A stretch of 64,000 nucleotides of DNA, taken from the NCBI RefSeq assembly GCF_009729415.1, contig NZ_MPKW01000012.1, positions 1 to 64,000 of the forward strand, given 5' to 3'. The first letter of the stretch is position 1. Every line of letters begins with the position of its first letter. Of this stretch, positions 36,100-43,802 are shown one piece after another. Origin of the DNA: Mycolicibacterium sp. CBMA 234 (GTDB lineage Bacteria > Actinomycetota > Actinomycetes > Mycobacteriales > Mycobacteriaceae). The notes beneath the pieces are model-generated. The model was not told the origin of the DNA. It did not search any database and saw nothing but the letters and a program-made list of their open reading frames with translations. Made by a program: the position numbers and the translations under genes.

Positions 36100-36413
36100 A
36101 AAAGCGGGCGACGCTCCGTCGTCAGATTGCATCTGACTCGGCTCGTCGCCCGCTAGCACGGAACCCCGGTTACCAAGCGTGCTTGTTGGGTTGTGTGGGT
36201 GGCCTCGGCGTCCCTGCAACGCGCTGCGGCTTCAACTCCACCCAAGGAATTCTATTAGCCGTTCGCTCTTCGCAATTACGCAGGCCCACAACGCTTTTAC
36301 CATTGTCGCGGTATGTGCTCCGCGTGGGTGCCGGTATTCCGTGCTGGGATGCCTGCTTCGGGAGGTCGAACCTTCTCTTCTGGTTCGGTCTTGGCCTTGG
36401 AGGCTTCCGTGCT
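36100..36413 (-). ncRNA. Ms1 / MTS2823-like small RNA (RNA polymerase core-binding RNA), approximate ends
   Basis: The 450-base gap between the Rv3662c-like and SerB-like genes lacks coding signal but has an intrinsic terminator on the minus strand and AT-balanced structured sequence. M. tuberculosis has the abundant stationary-phase RNA MTS2823 (Ms1 in M. smegmatis, about 300 bases) in exactly this gap and orientation. Ends are inferred: the 3' end from the U-run after 36103, the 5' end near 36413 from a TAGTAC/TACAAA -10-like element at 36417-36425 on the minus strand. Ms1 binds RNA polymerase core lacking sigma. Sequence identity was not checked. Confidence 0.72.
36103..36154 (-). terminator. 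Terminator of the Ms1-type RNA
   Basis: AGCGGGCGACG (36103-36113) pairs with CGTCGCCCGCT (36144-36154), with an inner GTCAGAT/ATCTGAC stem (36121-36127 with 36131-36137). On the minus strand the outer stem is followed by TTTTATG, the form of an intrinsic terminator, so it most likely ends a minus-strand transcript. Confidence 0.8.
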
Positions 36414-36508
36414 TCCTTTGTACTACGTGACCGCAGTCACATCAAGGGCCAATTCGCGGCGATTCGTGATTGTTACTAAGGCAACCTCAGCAACTCGCCA
36501 GTAGCTTT

Positions 36509-37378
36509 CTACAAGTTCAGACGACGAAGCAGCGAGTACGTCACGGCGCCGGCCGCGAGGGCGCTGGCGCCGACGGCCAAAGTGGTGGCGACGGCAGCTC
36601 CGGACGGCGCCGGAAGCCGGTCCCGCAGCGATACCGGTCGAGTGAACGTCAGCACGGGCCAGCCCCGCGCGACGGCTTCCTTGCGGAGTGCGCGATCGGG
36701 ATTGACGACGGTCGGGTGGCCGACCGCGGCGAGCATCGGCAGATCGGTGATGGAATCCGAATACGCGTAGCAGTGCTCGAGCGCGTAGCCCTCGCGGGCG
36801 GCGAGCTCCTCGATGGCCTGGACCTTGCCTTCGGCGAAGCAGTAGAAGTCGACATCGCCGGTGTACTTGCCGTCCTCGACCACCATGCGGGTGGCCATGG
36901 AGTGGTTGGCGCCGAGTTCGCGGGCGATGGGCGCCACGATCTCCTCGCCGGAGGCCGAGACCACCACGACGTCGCGGCCGCACAGCTTGTGATCGGCGAT
37001 CAGGTTGGCGGCTTCGGCGAACACCAGCGGGTCGACGATGTCATGCAGCGTTTCGGCGACAATCGACTTGACTTGCTCGACATCCCAGCCGGTGCACATG
37101 TTGGTCAGATACGACCGCATCCGGTCCATCTGATCGTGGTCTGCGCCGGACATCAGGAACAGAAACTGTGCGTACGTGGACTTGAGCACGGCTTGCCGAT
37201 TCAGCAGACCCTGATTGAAAAAAGGTTTGCTAAAAGCGAGGGTGCTCGACTTGGCGATCACTGTTTTGTCGAGATCGAAGAAGGCTGCGGTGCGCACCGG
37301 ACCGCCGGACTCGGCCTCCCGGCGCGGCGCGGCCGCGGCCTTGGCGGCCGGATCGGATGCGGTCACGGCTCCAAGCAT
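36509..37378 (-). CDS. HAD-family phosphatase, SerB-like, Rv3661-like
   Basis: A 289-residue HAD hydrolase of the phosphoserine phosphatase-like IB subfamily. Motif I is AAFFDLDKTVIAKSS, motif II VVVSASGEE and motif III/IV HCYAYSDSITDLPMLAAVGHP. The C terminus (AVATTLAVGASALAAGAVTYSLL) is hydrophobic and probably anchors the protein in the membrane. The substrate may be a phospholipid headgroup or phosphoserine; the sequence does not decide. ATG 37378 is preferred; GTG 37366 gives a length nearer the 287 residues recalled for Rv3661. It is bordered by the two small RNA genes. Confidence 0.85.
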   Translation of the reverse strand: MLGAVTASDPAAKAAAAPRREAESGGPVRTAAFFDLDKTVIAKSSTLAFSKPFFNQGLLNRQAVLKSTYAQFLFLMSGADHDQMDRMRSYLTNMCTGWDVEQVKSIVAETLHDIVDPLVFAEAANLIADHKLCGRDVVVVSASGEEIVAPIARELGANHSMATRMVVEDGKYTGDVDFYCFAEGKVQAIEELAAREGYALEHCYAYSDSITDLPMLAAVGHPTVVNPDRALRKEAVARGWPVLTFTRPVSLRDRLPAPSGAAVATTLAVGASALAAGAVTYSLLRRLNL

Positions 37379-37526
37379 AAGCTCAGGAACCCAGGTGCAG
37401 CGTTGAACGCGACCGTGCCGTGTCGGTCGCCGGTGGCGTGACCGTCGTCGTAAATGGCGTGCTGACACGCCCATTTCACAGGCAATCAACAGTTGCGCAG
37501 AGCCCTGTTGACGTGTGTATAGTGGG
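37379..37526 (+). promoter_or_regulatory. 6C RNA promoter region
   Basis: The 148 bases between the divergent SerB-like start and the 6C transcript hold TATAGT (37518-37523) and a TTGCGC -35 candidate (37493-37498). Another TTGACG sits at 37508 but is too close to be the -35. No other gene is seen here. Confidence 0.55.
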
Positions 37527-37626
37527 CTTTACCCGGCTAGCGCCGGGTGTGCATCAGCCCGACCCCCCGGGGCTGATCCACGACGACCTCCGCCTCCTCC
37601 CCCCCTGGCGGGGGTCGTCCCTTTTT
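37527..37626 (+). ncRNA. 6C small RNA (B11 / ncRv13660c-like)
   Basis: Two stem-loops expose the C-runs that define actinobacterial 6C RNA. ATCAGCCC/GGGCTGAT (37552-37559 with 37570-37577) presents GACCCCCC. GACGACC-CCGCC/GGCGG-GGTCGTC (about 37582-37619) presents CTCCCCCC and is followed by CTTTTTC, an intrinsic terminator. A -10 TATAGT lies at 37518-37523, with TTGCGC 19 bases upstream at 37493-37498. It maps upstream of ssd, as in M. tuberculosis. In other actinobacteria 6C targets mRNAs with G-rich sequences by its C loops. The start is approximate. Confidence 0.9.
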
Positions 37627-37871
37627 CAGGGTCAATCGAAATTCTCTTTTCACCCTTTCTTTGGCGCGTGTCCGTCGGCGTCGTCGCGTTCGTGCCTGGC
37701 CCAGTCGTCGGCGTCGTGATCGCGGACCGCGGAATCTCGCGCGAAGTACGCCAAAAGTTGCGGAACGTCATTCTCACTGGTGCGTAAACGGGGTTGTGCA
37801 CAGTTTGCGATCTATCCACAATTTGGGATCGCGCACTGGTGTCGCCGAACGCCGCGGACCACCGTGAATGC

Positions 37872-38933
37872 ATGGCAACGAATGGGGCACTGGCGCTGAT
37901 CGCCGACGGGCGTCTGCGTGCGGACGTCGAGCGCATCGCCGCGGCCGCAGGCATCCGGGTGGTCTTCGCAGCCGAGCCGTCCGGCCGGAAGGTGTGGGCC
38001 GGTGCCACTGCCGTGCTTTTGGATGTGGCGGCGGCGAAACGCTGTCGTGAACTGGGCATGCCGCGTCGAGCCGCAGTGTTACTGATCGCTGCGACAACCC
38101 CGGCGGCAGCCGATTTCGAAGCGGCGATGGCCATCGGGGCGCAGCAGATCGTCACCCTGCCCGGCCAGGAGTCCGTCCTCGTCGGCGTGCTGTCCGAGGC
38201 AGCCGCCGGCGAATCGGATGGCTGCCGTGGCGCGGTCGTCGCGGTGATCGGCGGGCGTGGTGGTGGTGGCGCCTCGGTGTTTGCGATTGCACTGGCGCAG
38301 GCGGCCGGCGAATGCCTGTTGGTCGACGTCGACCCCTGGGGCGGCGGCATTGATCTGGCACTCGGGGCCGAGGGCGAGGCCGGGCTGCGTTGGCCGGACT
38401 TGGCGGCTGCGGGCGGGCGGCTCAGCTATCCGGCCTTGCGCGACGCGCTGCCGCAGCGGCGTGGCGTGGTGGTGCTGTCGGCCGGGCGAAGCGGCGTCGA
38501 GCTGCGCCCGACGGCACTGGCCGCGGTGGTTGAAGCTGGCAGTCGCGGTGGTGTCCCGGTGATCTGCGATCTGCCGCGGCAGTCGTCAGCCGTGGTCGAG
38601 ACGGTGCTCGCCGCCGCCGATCTGGTGGTCGTCGTGGCGCCGGCGGAGGTACGGGCCTGCGCCGCGACGCGGGTGGTGGCGGACTGGGTGCTGACGCTGA
38701 ACCCGAACGTCGGCCTGGTGGTGCGGGGTCCGGCACCAGGCGGGCTCCGTGCCGTGGAGATGGCGACGCTGCTGGGGCTGCCGCTGCTCGCGGCCATGCG
38801 GGCAGAAAGCAATCTGGACGAGGCGCTGGAACGGGGCGGTCTCGCTGGTGGCCTGCGGCGCCGGTCACCGCTGGCCGCGGCGGCCCGCCGGGTGTTGGCA
38901 GTGCTGCCTCAGCAGCCGGGGGAGGCGGCATGA
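37872..38933 (+). CDS. ssd: Septum site determining protein Ssd / CpaE-like ATPase homologue
   Basis: A 353-residue MinD/CpaE/ParA-superfamily protein. Residues 1-125 form a receiver-like domain (ALIADGRLRADVERIAAAAGI). The P-loop is degenerate: GGRGGGGASVFAIALA lacks the catalytic lysine of GKGGxGKT, as in mycobacterial Ssd. ECLLVDVDPWGGGIDLALG is the switch I/Walker A' region. Homologue Rv3660c is described as affecting septum formation and stress metabolism; adjacency to the tad genes also fits a CpaE-like pilus-positioning role. ATG 37872 is used, giving a length close to 350. It overlaps tadA by ATGA. Confidence 0.85.
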   Translation: MATNGALALIADGRLRADVERIAAAAGIRVVFAAEPSGRKVWAGATAVLLDVAAAKRCRELGMPRRAAVLLIAATTPAAADFEAAMAIGAQQIVTLPGQESVLVGVLSEAAAGESDGCRGAVVAVIGGRGGGGASVFAIALAQAAGECLLVDVDPWGGGIDLALGAEGEAGLRWPDLAAAGGRLSYPALRDALPQRRGVVVLSAGRSGVELRPTALAAVVEAGSRGGVPVICDLPRQSSAVVETVLAAADLVVVVAPAEVRACAATRVVADWVLTLNPNVGLVVRGPAPGGLRAVEMATLLGLPLLAAMRAESNLDEALERGGLAGGLRRRSPLAAAARRVLAVLPQQPGEAA

Positions 38934-40108
38934 CGTCATCGCTGGTCGACCGGGTCCGCGAACGCCTGGCCGCGCAGGCCGGGCTGGAACCCGGGGTGCT
39001 GCATCCGAACGCCATGGCCGCTGCCATTCGCGCGGAGTCCGCCGGGGTGGTCGCCGACAGCGATGTGCTGGCCGGCATGCGACTGCTACAGACCGAACTG
39101 ACCGGCGCCGGGATCCTCGAGCCGCTGCTGCGGGCGCCGGGTACCACCGATGTGTTGGTCAGCGCGCCTGACGAAGTGTGGGTTGACGACGGAAACGGGT
39201 TGCGCCGCAGCACAATCCGATTCGCTGATGAGACGGCCGTCCAGCGTCTGGCGCAACGGTTGGCGCTGGCCGCCGGGCGGCGGCTCGACGATTCTCAGCC
39301 GTGGGTCGACGGCCACCTCGGTGGGCTAGGTGAAGGCGGCCTGAGCGTGCGGTTGCACGCCGTGCTGCCACCTATCGCTGCGGCCGGCACCTGCCTGTCG
39401 TTGCGGGTACTGCGGCCGGCCGCCCAGAACCTCGCCGCCCTCGTCGAATCGGGAGCCATCGCGGCGCCCGCCGCCGCGTTGATCAGCGACATCGTGGCCG
39501 CGCGTTTGGCCTTTCTGGTCTCGGGCGGTACCGGCGCGGGCAAGACGACCGTGCTGTCGGCGTTACTAGGCACCGTTGATCCCGCAGAACGCATCGTGTG
39601 TGTCGAGGACGCTGCCGAGTTGGCTCCGCAGCATCCGCATTTGGTCCGGTTGGTCGCTCGCGGCGCCAACGTCGAAGGCGTCGGCGAGGTGACGGTGCGC
39701 GACTTGGTTCGGCAGGCGCTGCGGATGCGCCCGGACCGCATCGTGGTCGGCGAGGTGCGCGGTGCAGAGGTCGTCGACCTGCTGGCAGCGCTCAACACCG
39801 GCCACGAGGGTGGCGCAGGAACTGTGCACGCCAACAGCCCCGCCGAAGTGCCGGCCCGGATGGAAGCGCTGGCGGCGGTGGGTGGTCTGGATCGGGCGGC
39901 GCTGCATTCGCAACTCTCGGCCGCGTGCCAGGTCGTGTTGCACACCTCGCGGGCCCGTGACGGACGCCGCGGACTGAGCGAGATCGCCGTGCTTCGCCGT
40001 GCCCCGGACGGCACCGTTACCGTCGAAACCGCGTGGCACGCCGACCAGGGGTCGGGGCCGGGGATGCCGGCGCTACGCCAGCTGCTGGTCGAGCGGGGCC
40101 GGCCATGA
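38930..40108 (+). CDS. tadA: TadA/CpaF-type secretion ATPase
   Basis: A 392-residue PilT/VirB11-family hexameric ATPase for Flp/Tad pilus assembly. Walker A is LVSGGTGAGKTTVLSALLG (residues about 198-216), the Asp box is RIVCVEDAAEL, Walker B is RPDRIVVGEVRGAE and the His box is LNTGHEGGAGTVHAN. N-terminal TDVLVSAPDEVWVDDG belongs to the CpaF N domain. The protein is about 40 residues longer than the 352 recalled for Rv3659c. It is coupled to ssd and the TadB-like gene by ATGA. Confidence 0.93.
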   Translation: MTSSLVDRVRERLAAQAGLEPGVLHPNAMAAAIRAESAGVVADSDVLAGMRLLQTELTGAGILEPLLRAPGTTDVLVSAPDEVWVDDGNGLRRSTIRFADETAVQRLAQRLALAAGRRLDDSQPWVDGHLGGLGEGGLSVRLHAVLPPIAAAGTCLSLRVLRPAAQNLAALVESGAIAAPAAALISDIVAARLAFLVSGGTGAGKTTVLSALLGTVDPAERIVCVEDAAELAPQHPHLVRLVARGANVEGVGEVTVRDLVRQALRMRPDRIVVGEVRGAEVVDLLAALNTGHEGGAGTVHANSPAEVPARMEALAAVGGLDRAALHSQLSAACQVVLHTSRARDGRRGLSEIAVLRRAPDGTVTVETAWHADQGSGPGMPALRQLLVERGRP

Positions 40109-40893
40109 GCCCGGTGTTGATGTTGGCGCTGGCGCTGCTGGTGGCGCCCCCGCCCGGCGGGGTCAGCCGGTTGGGGCATCGAAACCGGTTGGCGAACATC
40201 GGGTTTCGTGGTGGGTCTCGGGTTCTCTGGTTGGTCGGGGCGGCGGTTGCCCTGCTCGCAGTGGTTCTTCTTCCGCTACTGGTGACGTTGGCGGGTGCGG
40301 CCGTGGTCGTGACTGTCGGGCTCAGGTGGCGACGCTCGCGTCAGGTTGCGGCCCGCGCCCGCGAGGCACAGATCTTGCAGGGCGCCCTCGGCATCCTGGT
40401 CGGAGAGTTGCGCGCCGGGGCACATCCGGTCGCCGCATTCGATGCCGCGGCCGGTGAAGTCGACGGTCCCGTTGCCGCGGCGTTGGGCGAAGTGGCAGCG
40501 CGGGCCCGGTTGGGCGCTGACGTCGCGGCCGGCCTGCGCGCCGTTGCCGCTTCGTCGGCGCTGCCCGCGCATTGGCAGCGGCTGGCGGTGTATTGGCAAC
40601 TGGCCCGCGATCATGGCTTGGCGATCGCGCCGTTGATGCGTGCAGCGGAACGCGATGTTGTTGCCCGCGAACGCTTTTCGTCTCGGATCAAGTCGAACAT
40701 GGCTGGGGCGCGGACGACGGCGGCTGTGCTGTCCGGGCTGCCCGCGCTGGGAATTGTCTTGGGGCAGTTGATCGGTGCGCATCCGGTGCAGTTCCTGCTG
40801 GGTGACGGCGCGGTGGTGCTGGTGGTCGGGGTCATCCTGTGCTGCCTCGGATTACTGTGGTCGGACCGGATCATTGCGCGGGCGCAGCGATGA
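40105..40893 (+). CDS. TadB-like pilus assembly membrane protein, Rv3658c-like
   Basis: A 262-residue membrane protein of the type II/IV secretion F-domain family. An N-terminal segment (MLALALLVAPPPGG), a pair of segments around residues 35-75 and C-terminal segments (AVLSGLPALGIVLGQLIG, AVVLVVGVILCCLGLLW) surround a soluble helical core with FRVALVGELRAGAHPVAAF-like organisation (ILVGELRAGAHPVAAFDAA). It forms the inner-membrane platform with the TadC-like protein. ATG 40105 overlaps tadA by ATGA. Confidence 0.85.
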   Translation: MSPVLMLALALLVAPPPGGVSRLGHRNRLANIGFRGGSRVLWLVGAAVALLAVVLLPLLVTLAGAAVVVTVGLRWRRSRQVAARAREAQILQGALGILVGELRAGAHPVAAFDAAAGEVDGPVAAALGEVAARARLGADVAAGLRAVAASSALPAHWQRLAVYWQLARDHGLAIAPLMRAAERDVVARERFSSRIKSNMAGARTTAAVLSGLPALGIVLGQLIGAHPVQFLLGDGAVVLVVGVILCCLGLLWSDRIIARAQR

Positions 40894-41459
40894 CGGGAAT
40901 CCTCTTGCTCGCCTTGGCGCTGCTGGTGATGCCCGGCACCGCGGTGCATCGCGTCAGTCGCCGCGTGCCGGGCCCGGCGGTAGTCAGTTCTGAGCTGGTG
41001 CGCGACGACCCGCTGGCGGTGCCGTCCAGCCTGGATGTGCTCGCGGCGTGCTTATCGGCGGGCATGGCGACCAGTAGTGCGGCGATGGCGGCGGCGCCGT
41101 CGGCTCCGGCCGGTCTGGCTGGCGTCCTGAAGCGTGCGGCCGAACTTCTCGCCTTGGGGGCGAGTCCGGCGGCGGCCTGGTCTGAGAGCGCTGTCGGCGC
41201 CGATCCGCACGTCGTAGCGCTGCTGCGGTTGGCGCGACGGTCGGCCTCGTCGGGAGCCGCGCTGGCGCAAGGCGTGGCAGAACTGGCCGAGCAGGCCAGA
41301 GCCGATGCCGGTGATGCGGCAGATGCAGCCGCCGAGCGGGCCAACGTCTTGATCGCCGGTCCGCTGGGGCTGTGTTACCTGCCGGCGTTCGTGTGTCTTG
41401 GCATCGTGCCCGTGGTCGCCGGTCTGGCCGGTGACGTGTTCCGGTCGGGGGTGCTGTGA
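40890..41459 (+). CDS. TadC-like pilus assembly membrane protein, Rv3657c-like
   Basis: A 189-residue protein with an N-terminal hydrophobic segment (LLLALALLVMPGTAV), a helical T2SSF-type core (LDVLAACLSAGMATSSAA, LLRLARRSASSGAALAQGVAELAEQARADA) and a C-terminal membrane pair (PLGLCYLPAFVCLGIVPVVAGL). It is shorter than typical TadC, as usual in mycobacteria. It starts with ATGA overlap and pairs with the TadB-like platform protein. Confidence 0.82.
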   Translation: MTGILLLALALLVMPGTAVHRVSRRVPGPAVVSSELVRDDPLAVPSSLDVLAACLSAGMATSSAAMAAAPSAPAGLAGVLKRAAELLALGASPAAAWSESAVGADPHVVALLRLARRSASSGAALAQGVAELAEQARADAGDAADAAAERANVLIAGPLGLCYLPAFVCLGIVPVVAGLAGDVFRSGVL

Positions 41460-41502
41460 GATGTCGGCGCCACGAGGCGCCACCACTAGGGGAGGAAACA
41501 CC

Positions 41503-41709
41503 ATGAGAATCAACAGCTTTCGTAGGTTGGAAGCCCGCGCAACCTTGTTGCTTACCGACGAGAGCGGGATGTCGACCGTTGAGTACGCCATCGGCACCGT
41601 GGCGGCCGCGGCCTTCGGTGCCGTGCTGTACACGGTGGTCACGGGCGACTCGATCGTCGGTGCGTTGGGCAACATCATCGCCCGTGCCCTCAATACCAGT
41701 GGGCGGTGA
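41503..41709 (+). CDS. Flp/DUF4244-type pilin, Rv3656c-like
   Basis: A 68-residue prepilin. ESG-MSTVEYAIGT shows the class III prepilin cleavage site: Gly at -1, Glu at +5 and Tyr at +6. The hydrophobic pilin helix AIGTVAAAAFGAVLYTVV follows. It should be the major subunit of a Tad pilus or pseudopilus. ATG 41503 follows GGGGAGGAAAC. No TadV/prepilin peptidase gene is in the window, so processing must rely on a peptidase encoded elsewhere. Its 3' end overlaps the TadE-like GTG start. Confidence 0.88.
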   Translation: MRINSFRRLEARATLLLTDESGMSTVEYAIGTVAAAAFGAVLYTVVTGDSIVGALGNIIARALNTSGR

Positions 41710-42028
41710 AGAAGGCGGTGTCACGGTCGAGGCCGCGTTCGCCGTTGCTGCGCTCATCGCGGTAGCCGTGCTGGGTATCGGCGGGCTCGCCGCGGTGTCC
41801 ATGCAGGTCCGCTGCATCGACGCGGCGCGCGAAGCGGCCCGACTGGCGGCCCGCGGCGACGACCGCGCGGCCGTCGACACCGCCCGGCGCGCTGGGCCTG
41901 ACGGGGCGACGGTCGAGGTGCGGCGGGATGGCGGGCGGATCGTCGCGCGGGTTCGGGTACCGGCGCCATTGCTGCCCGGTATCACGGTGGGTGCTGAGGC
42001 GGTGGCGGCCGATGAATCGGGTGCGTGA
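41699..42028 (+). CDS. TadE-like minor pseudopilin, Rv3655c-like
   Basis: A 109-residue protein beginning GGEEGGVTVEAAFAVAALIAVAVLGIGGL. The Gly-Gly-Val-Thr-Val-Glu pattern places a Glu at +5 after the first Gly of the pair, as in TadE-type prepilins, followed by a hydrophobic helix. The remainder is a small beta-rich domain (ATVEVRRDGGRIVARVRVPA). GTG 41699 overlaps the pilin gene by 11 bases. It ends 17 bases into the next gene. Confidence 0.82.
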   Translation: MGGEEGGVTVEAAFAVAALIAVAVLGIGGLAAVSMQVRCIDAAREAARLAARGDDRAAVDTARRAGPDGATVEVRRDGGRIVARVRVPAPLLPGITVGAEAVAADESGA

Positions 42029-42455
42029 CGATTCCGGCTCAGCGACTGTGCTCGCCGTCGCGTTGATCGTGGTCCTCATCGGGCTCATGACTGGGGCGGC
42101 CGCGGTCGGTGCCGCGGTCATCGGCCGGCACCGCGCGCAGTCGGCAGCCGACCTGGCGGCGCTGGTCGCTGCCGGGGCGTTGGCCTCGGGGCCCGGGCAG
42201 GCCTGCACGCGTGCAGCCGTCAACGCCGAAGCGATGGGCGGCCGGCTCGGTCAGTGCTCGGTACAGCGGCTGGACGTGGTGGTCGACGTCGAGGTCGCGG
42301 TGCGCTTCGGTCGCTGGACTTTGGGCGTGGCACACGGTCACGCCCGTGCCGGGCCGACGACTCAGCCGGCGACGGGATCCGTTTTGCGCAGCCGCGGCAG
42401 GCTCGCGGCAGACCCGATGGCCACGATGATCGCGAGCCCGGCGGCCATGACTTGA
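42012..42455 (+). CDS. TadE/TadG-like protein, Rv3654c-like, with antisense-encoded tail
   Basis: A 147-residue frame. Residues 1-116 look like the helicase/secretion-neighbourhood TadE family: DDSGSATVLAVALIVVLIGLM membrane helix, then RAQSAADLAALVAAGAL and two cysteines. The pseudopilin site is altered, with Leu rather than Glu at +5. Residues about 117-147 lie inside the 3' end of the opposite-strand MFS gene and read as a low-information tail (TGSVLRSRGRL). Rv3654c is only 84 residues as recalled, so the stop has probably been lost or displaced by an insertion downstream. Confidence 0.72.
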   Translation: MNRVRDDSGSATVLAVALIVVLIGLMTGAAAVGAAVIGRHRAQSAADLAALVAAGALASGPGQACTRAAVNAEAMGGRLGQCSVQRLDVVVDVEVAVRFGRWTLGVAHGHARAGPTTQPATGSVLRSRGRLAADPMATMIASPAAMT

Positions 42456-43765
42456 GCAGAGGTCAGCCCGGCGATGTGGGTTGCGAGCAACAGTCCACAC
42501 AGCGAGGTGAAGACGGCGTTGCTGAGGAGCTCCACCGTGCTGATGCCGGCAGAGATCTGCGCAGACTCGGTTTCGTCCCGCCCCTGGGACATGGCGGCGA
42601 CGGCGAGGTGGGGGAAGGCGACGCCGACACCTGCCCCGATTGCGAGGAGGGCGGGCAGCCACCACAGCGCCCACGGGCCGGTCATGATGCCACTGATGGC
42701 GAGGGTGACGAACCCGAACAGGGTCACGGCGGGGCCGACACTGCAGAGGCGCCGCTGGGTGTGCGGATCGGTGACGGAGGAGCTGAAGAGTTGCCCGAGG
42801 GTCCAGCCGATCGACGGGATGGCGCCGAGGTAGCCGGCAAGGAAGGGGGACAGCCCACCGAGCTGTTGGCCGAAGAGCGGGATGAACGCCTCGATCATGA
42901 TGCCCCCGGAAAGGACCGCGGCGAGCAGATACAACCAGCCGAGTCGGGACTGGCGGGCGTAGGCCGCGCGGGGCAGGAGGGACGCGCGGCTGCGTGCGTC
43001 GATGAAGAAGAAGACAACCAGGAGCACGACGCCGGCAGCGAACAAGGCCAGCCGTGCAGAACCTTCGACGAGGACAGCGAGGCTGATCGCGACGACGGCG
43101 GCCAAGACCACCAGCAGTGACGCCGGCGCGGCCGGCGTCGACTCGGTCCTGCTTCGGTGATCGTTGACCGTAACGACGGCTAGCGCACCCAATGCGGTCG
43201 CCGCGACCGCAAGGATGACGAAGGGGGTCCGCCACGCGGCGCCGGTGCCGAAGATGCCACCGACGGCAGGCCCGGCGATGCCGCCGATGCCCCACATCGC
43301 AGTGATCAGCCCCGTGGCTCGACCCCAAAGACTCTGTGGCAGAAGTGCGTTCACCGCGACGTAGGCGAGCGCGGACAGGAGGCCGCCGCCGATACCTTGG
43401 ACGGCCCGTCCGGCCACCACAATGCTCATGGACGGCGCAATGGCGATGATCGCAGAGCCGAGGGCGAAGACAGTGAATGCCGTGAGGTAGGCCTGCCGGA
43501 GACCGCGGCGTGCGGTGAAGGTGCTCGCAAATGCGGTCCCGGCAATCGAGGCGGCCAGGAACCCTGTGTTCACCCAGGCGTACAACCGTGCCCCGTGCAA
43601 CTGGGCGGACATGGCGGGGAGAACGGCCCCGGTGACATAGACGGTGATCGCGTACATGGCGACGCCGCCGGCGAGCACCAGACTCACTCTGCCGTTCCCA
43701 TTGGAGAACAGGTCTCCCCATCCTGGCTTGGTCGCGGTTCGATTTGTCGCAGTGGCACTTGGCAT
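42362..43765 (-). CDS. MFS transporter (SoxR-controlled efflux candidate)
   Basis: A 467-residue, about 14-segment MFS transporter. TGAVLPAMSAQLHGARLYAWVNTGFL, TARRGLRQAYLTAFTVFALGSA and GRAVQGIGGGLLSALAYVAVN are DHA2-like motifs, with WRTPFVILAV at the end of the first half. It is divergent from soxR and is expected to export redox-active or other toxic compounds. ATG 43765 is chosen because a -10 (minus strand TACGGT, 43777-43772) ends 6 bases upstream, giving a leaderless mRNA. Its last 94 bases overlap the TadE-like gene. Confidence 0.88.
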   Translation of the reverse strand: MPSATATNRTATKPGWGDLFSNGNGRVSLVLAGGVAMYAITVYVTGAVLPAMSAQLHGARLYAWVNTGFLAASIAGTAFASTFTARRGLRQAYLTAFTVFALGSAIIAIAPSMSIVVAGRAVQGIGGGLLSALAYVAVNALLPQSLWGRATGLITAMWGIGGIAGPAVGGIFGTGAAWRTPFVILAVAATALGALAVVTVNDHRSRTESTPAAPASLLVVLAAVVAISLAVLVEGSARLALFAAGVVLLVVFFFIDARSRASLLPRAAYARQSRLGWLYLLAAVLSGGIMIEAFIPLFGQQLGGLSPFLAGYLGAIPSIGWTLGQLFSSSVTDPHTQRRLCSVGPAVTLFGFVTLAISGIMTGPWALWWLPALLAIGAGVGVAFPHLAVAAMSQGRDETESAQISAGISTVELLSNAVFTSLCGLLLATHIAGLTSAQVMAAGLAIIVAIGSAASLPRLRKTDPVAG

Positions 43766-43771
43766 ATCGCC

Positions 43772-43802
43772 ACCGTAGAATCTCAACCATGGTTGAGATC
43801 AA
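43772..43802. promoter_or_regulatory. SoxR box over two divergent leaderless promoters
   Basis: ATCTCAACCATGGTTGAGAT (43780-43799) is a perfect 20-base palindrome with the SoxR-type core CTCAA-n6-TTGAG. For the MFS gene (minus strand), TTGATC (43802-43797) and TACGGT (43777-43772) flank it with a 19-base spacer, the long spacing typical of MerR/SoxR-activated promoters. For soxR (plus strand), TAGAAT (43776-43781) lies 7 bases before ATG 43789. The two -10 elements overlap by two bases. Confidence 0.75.
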
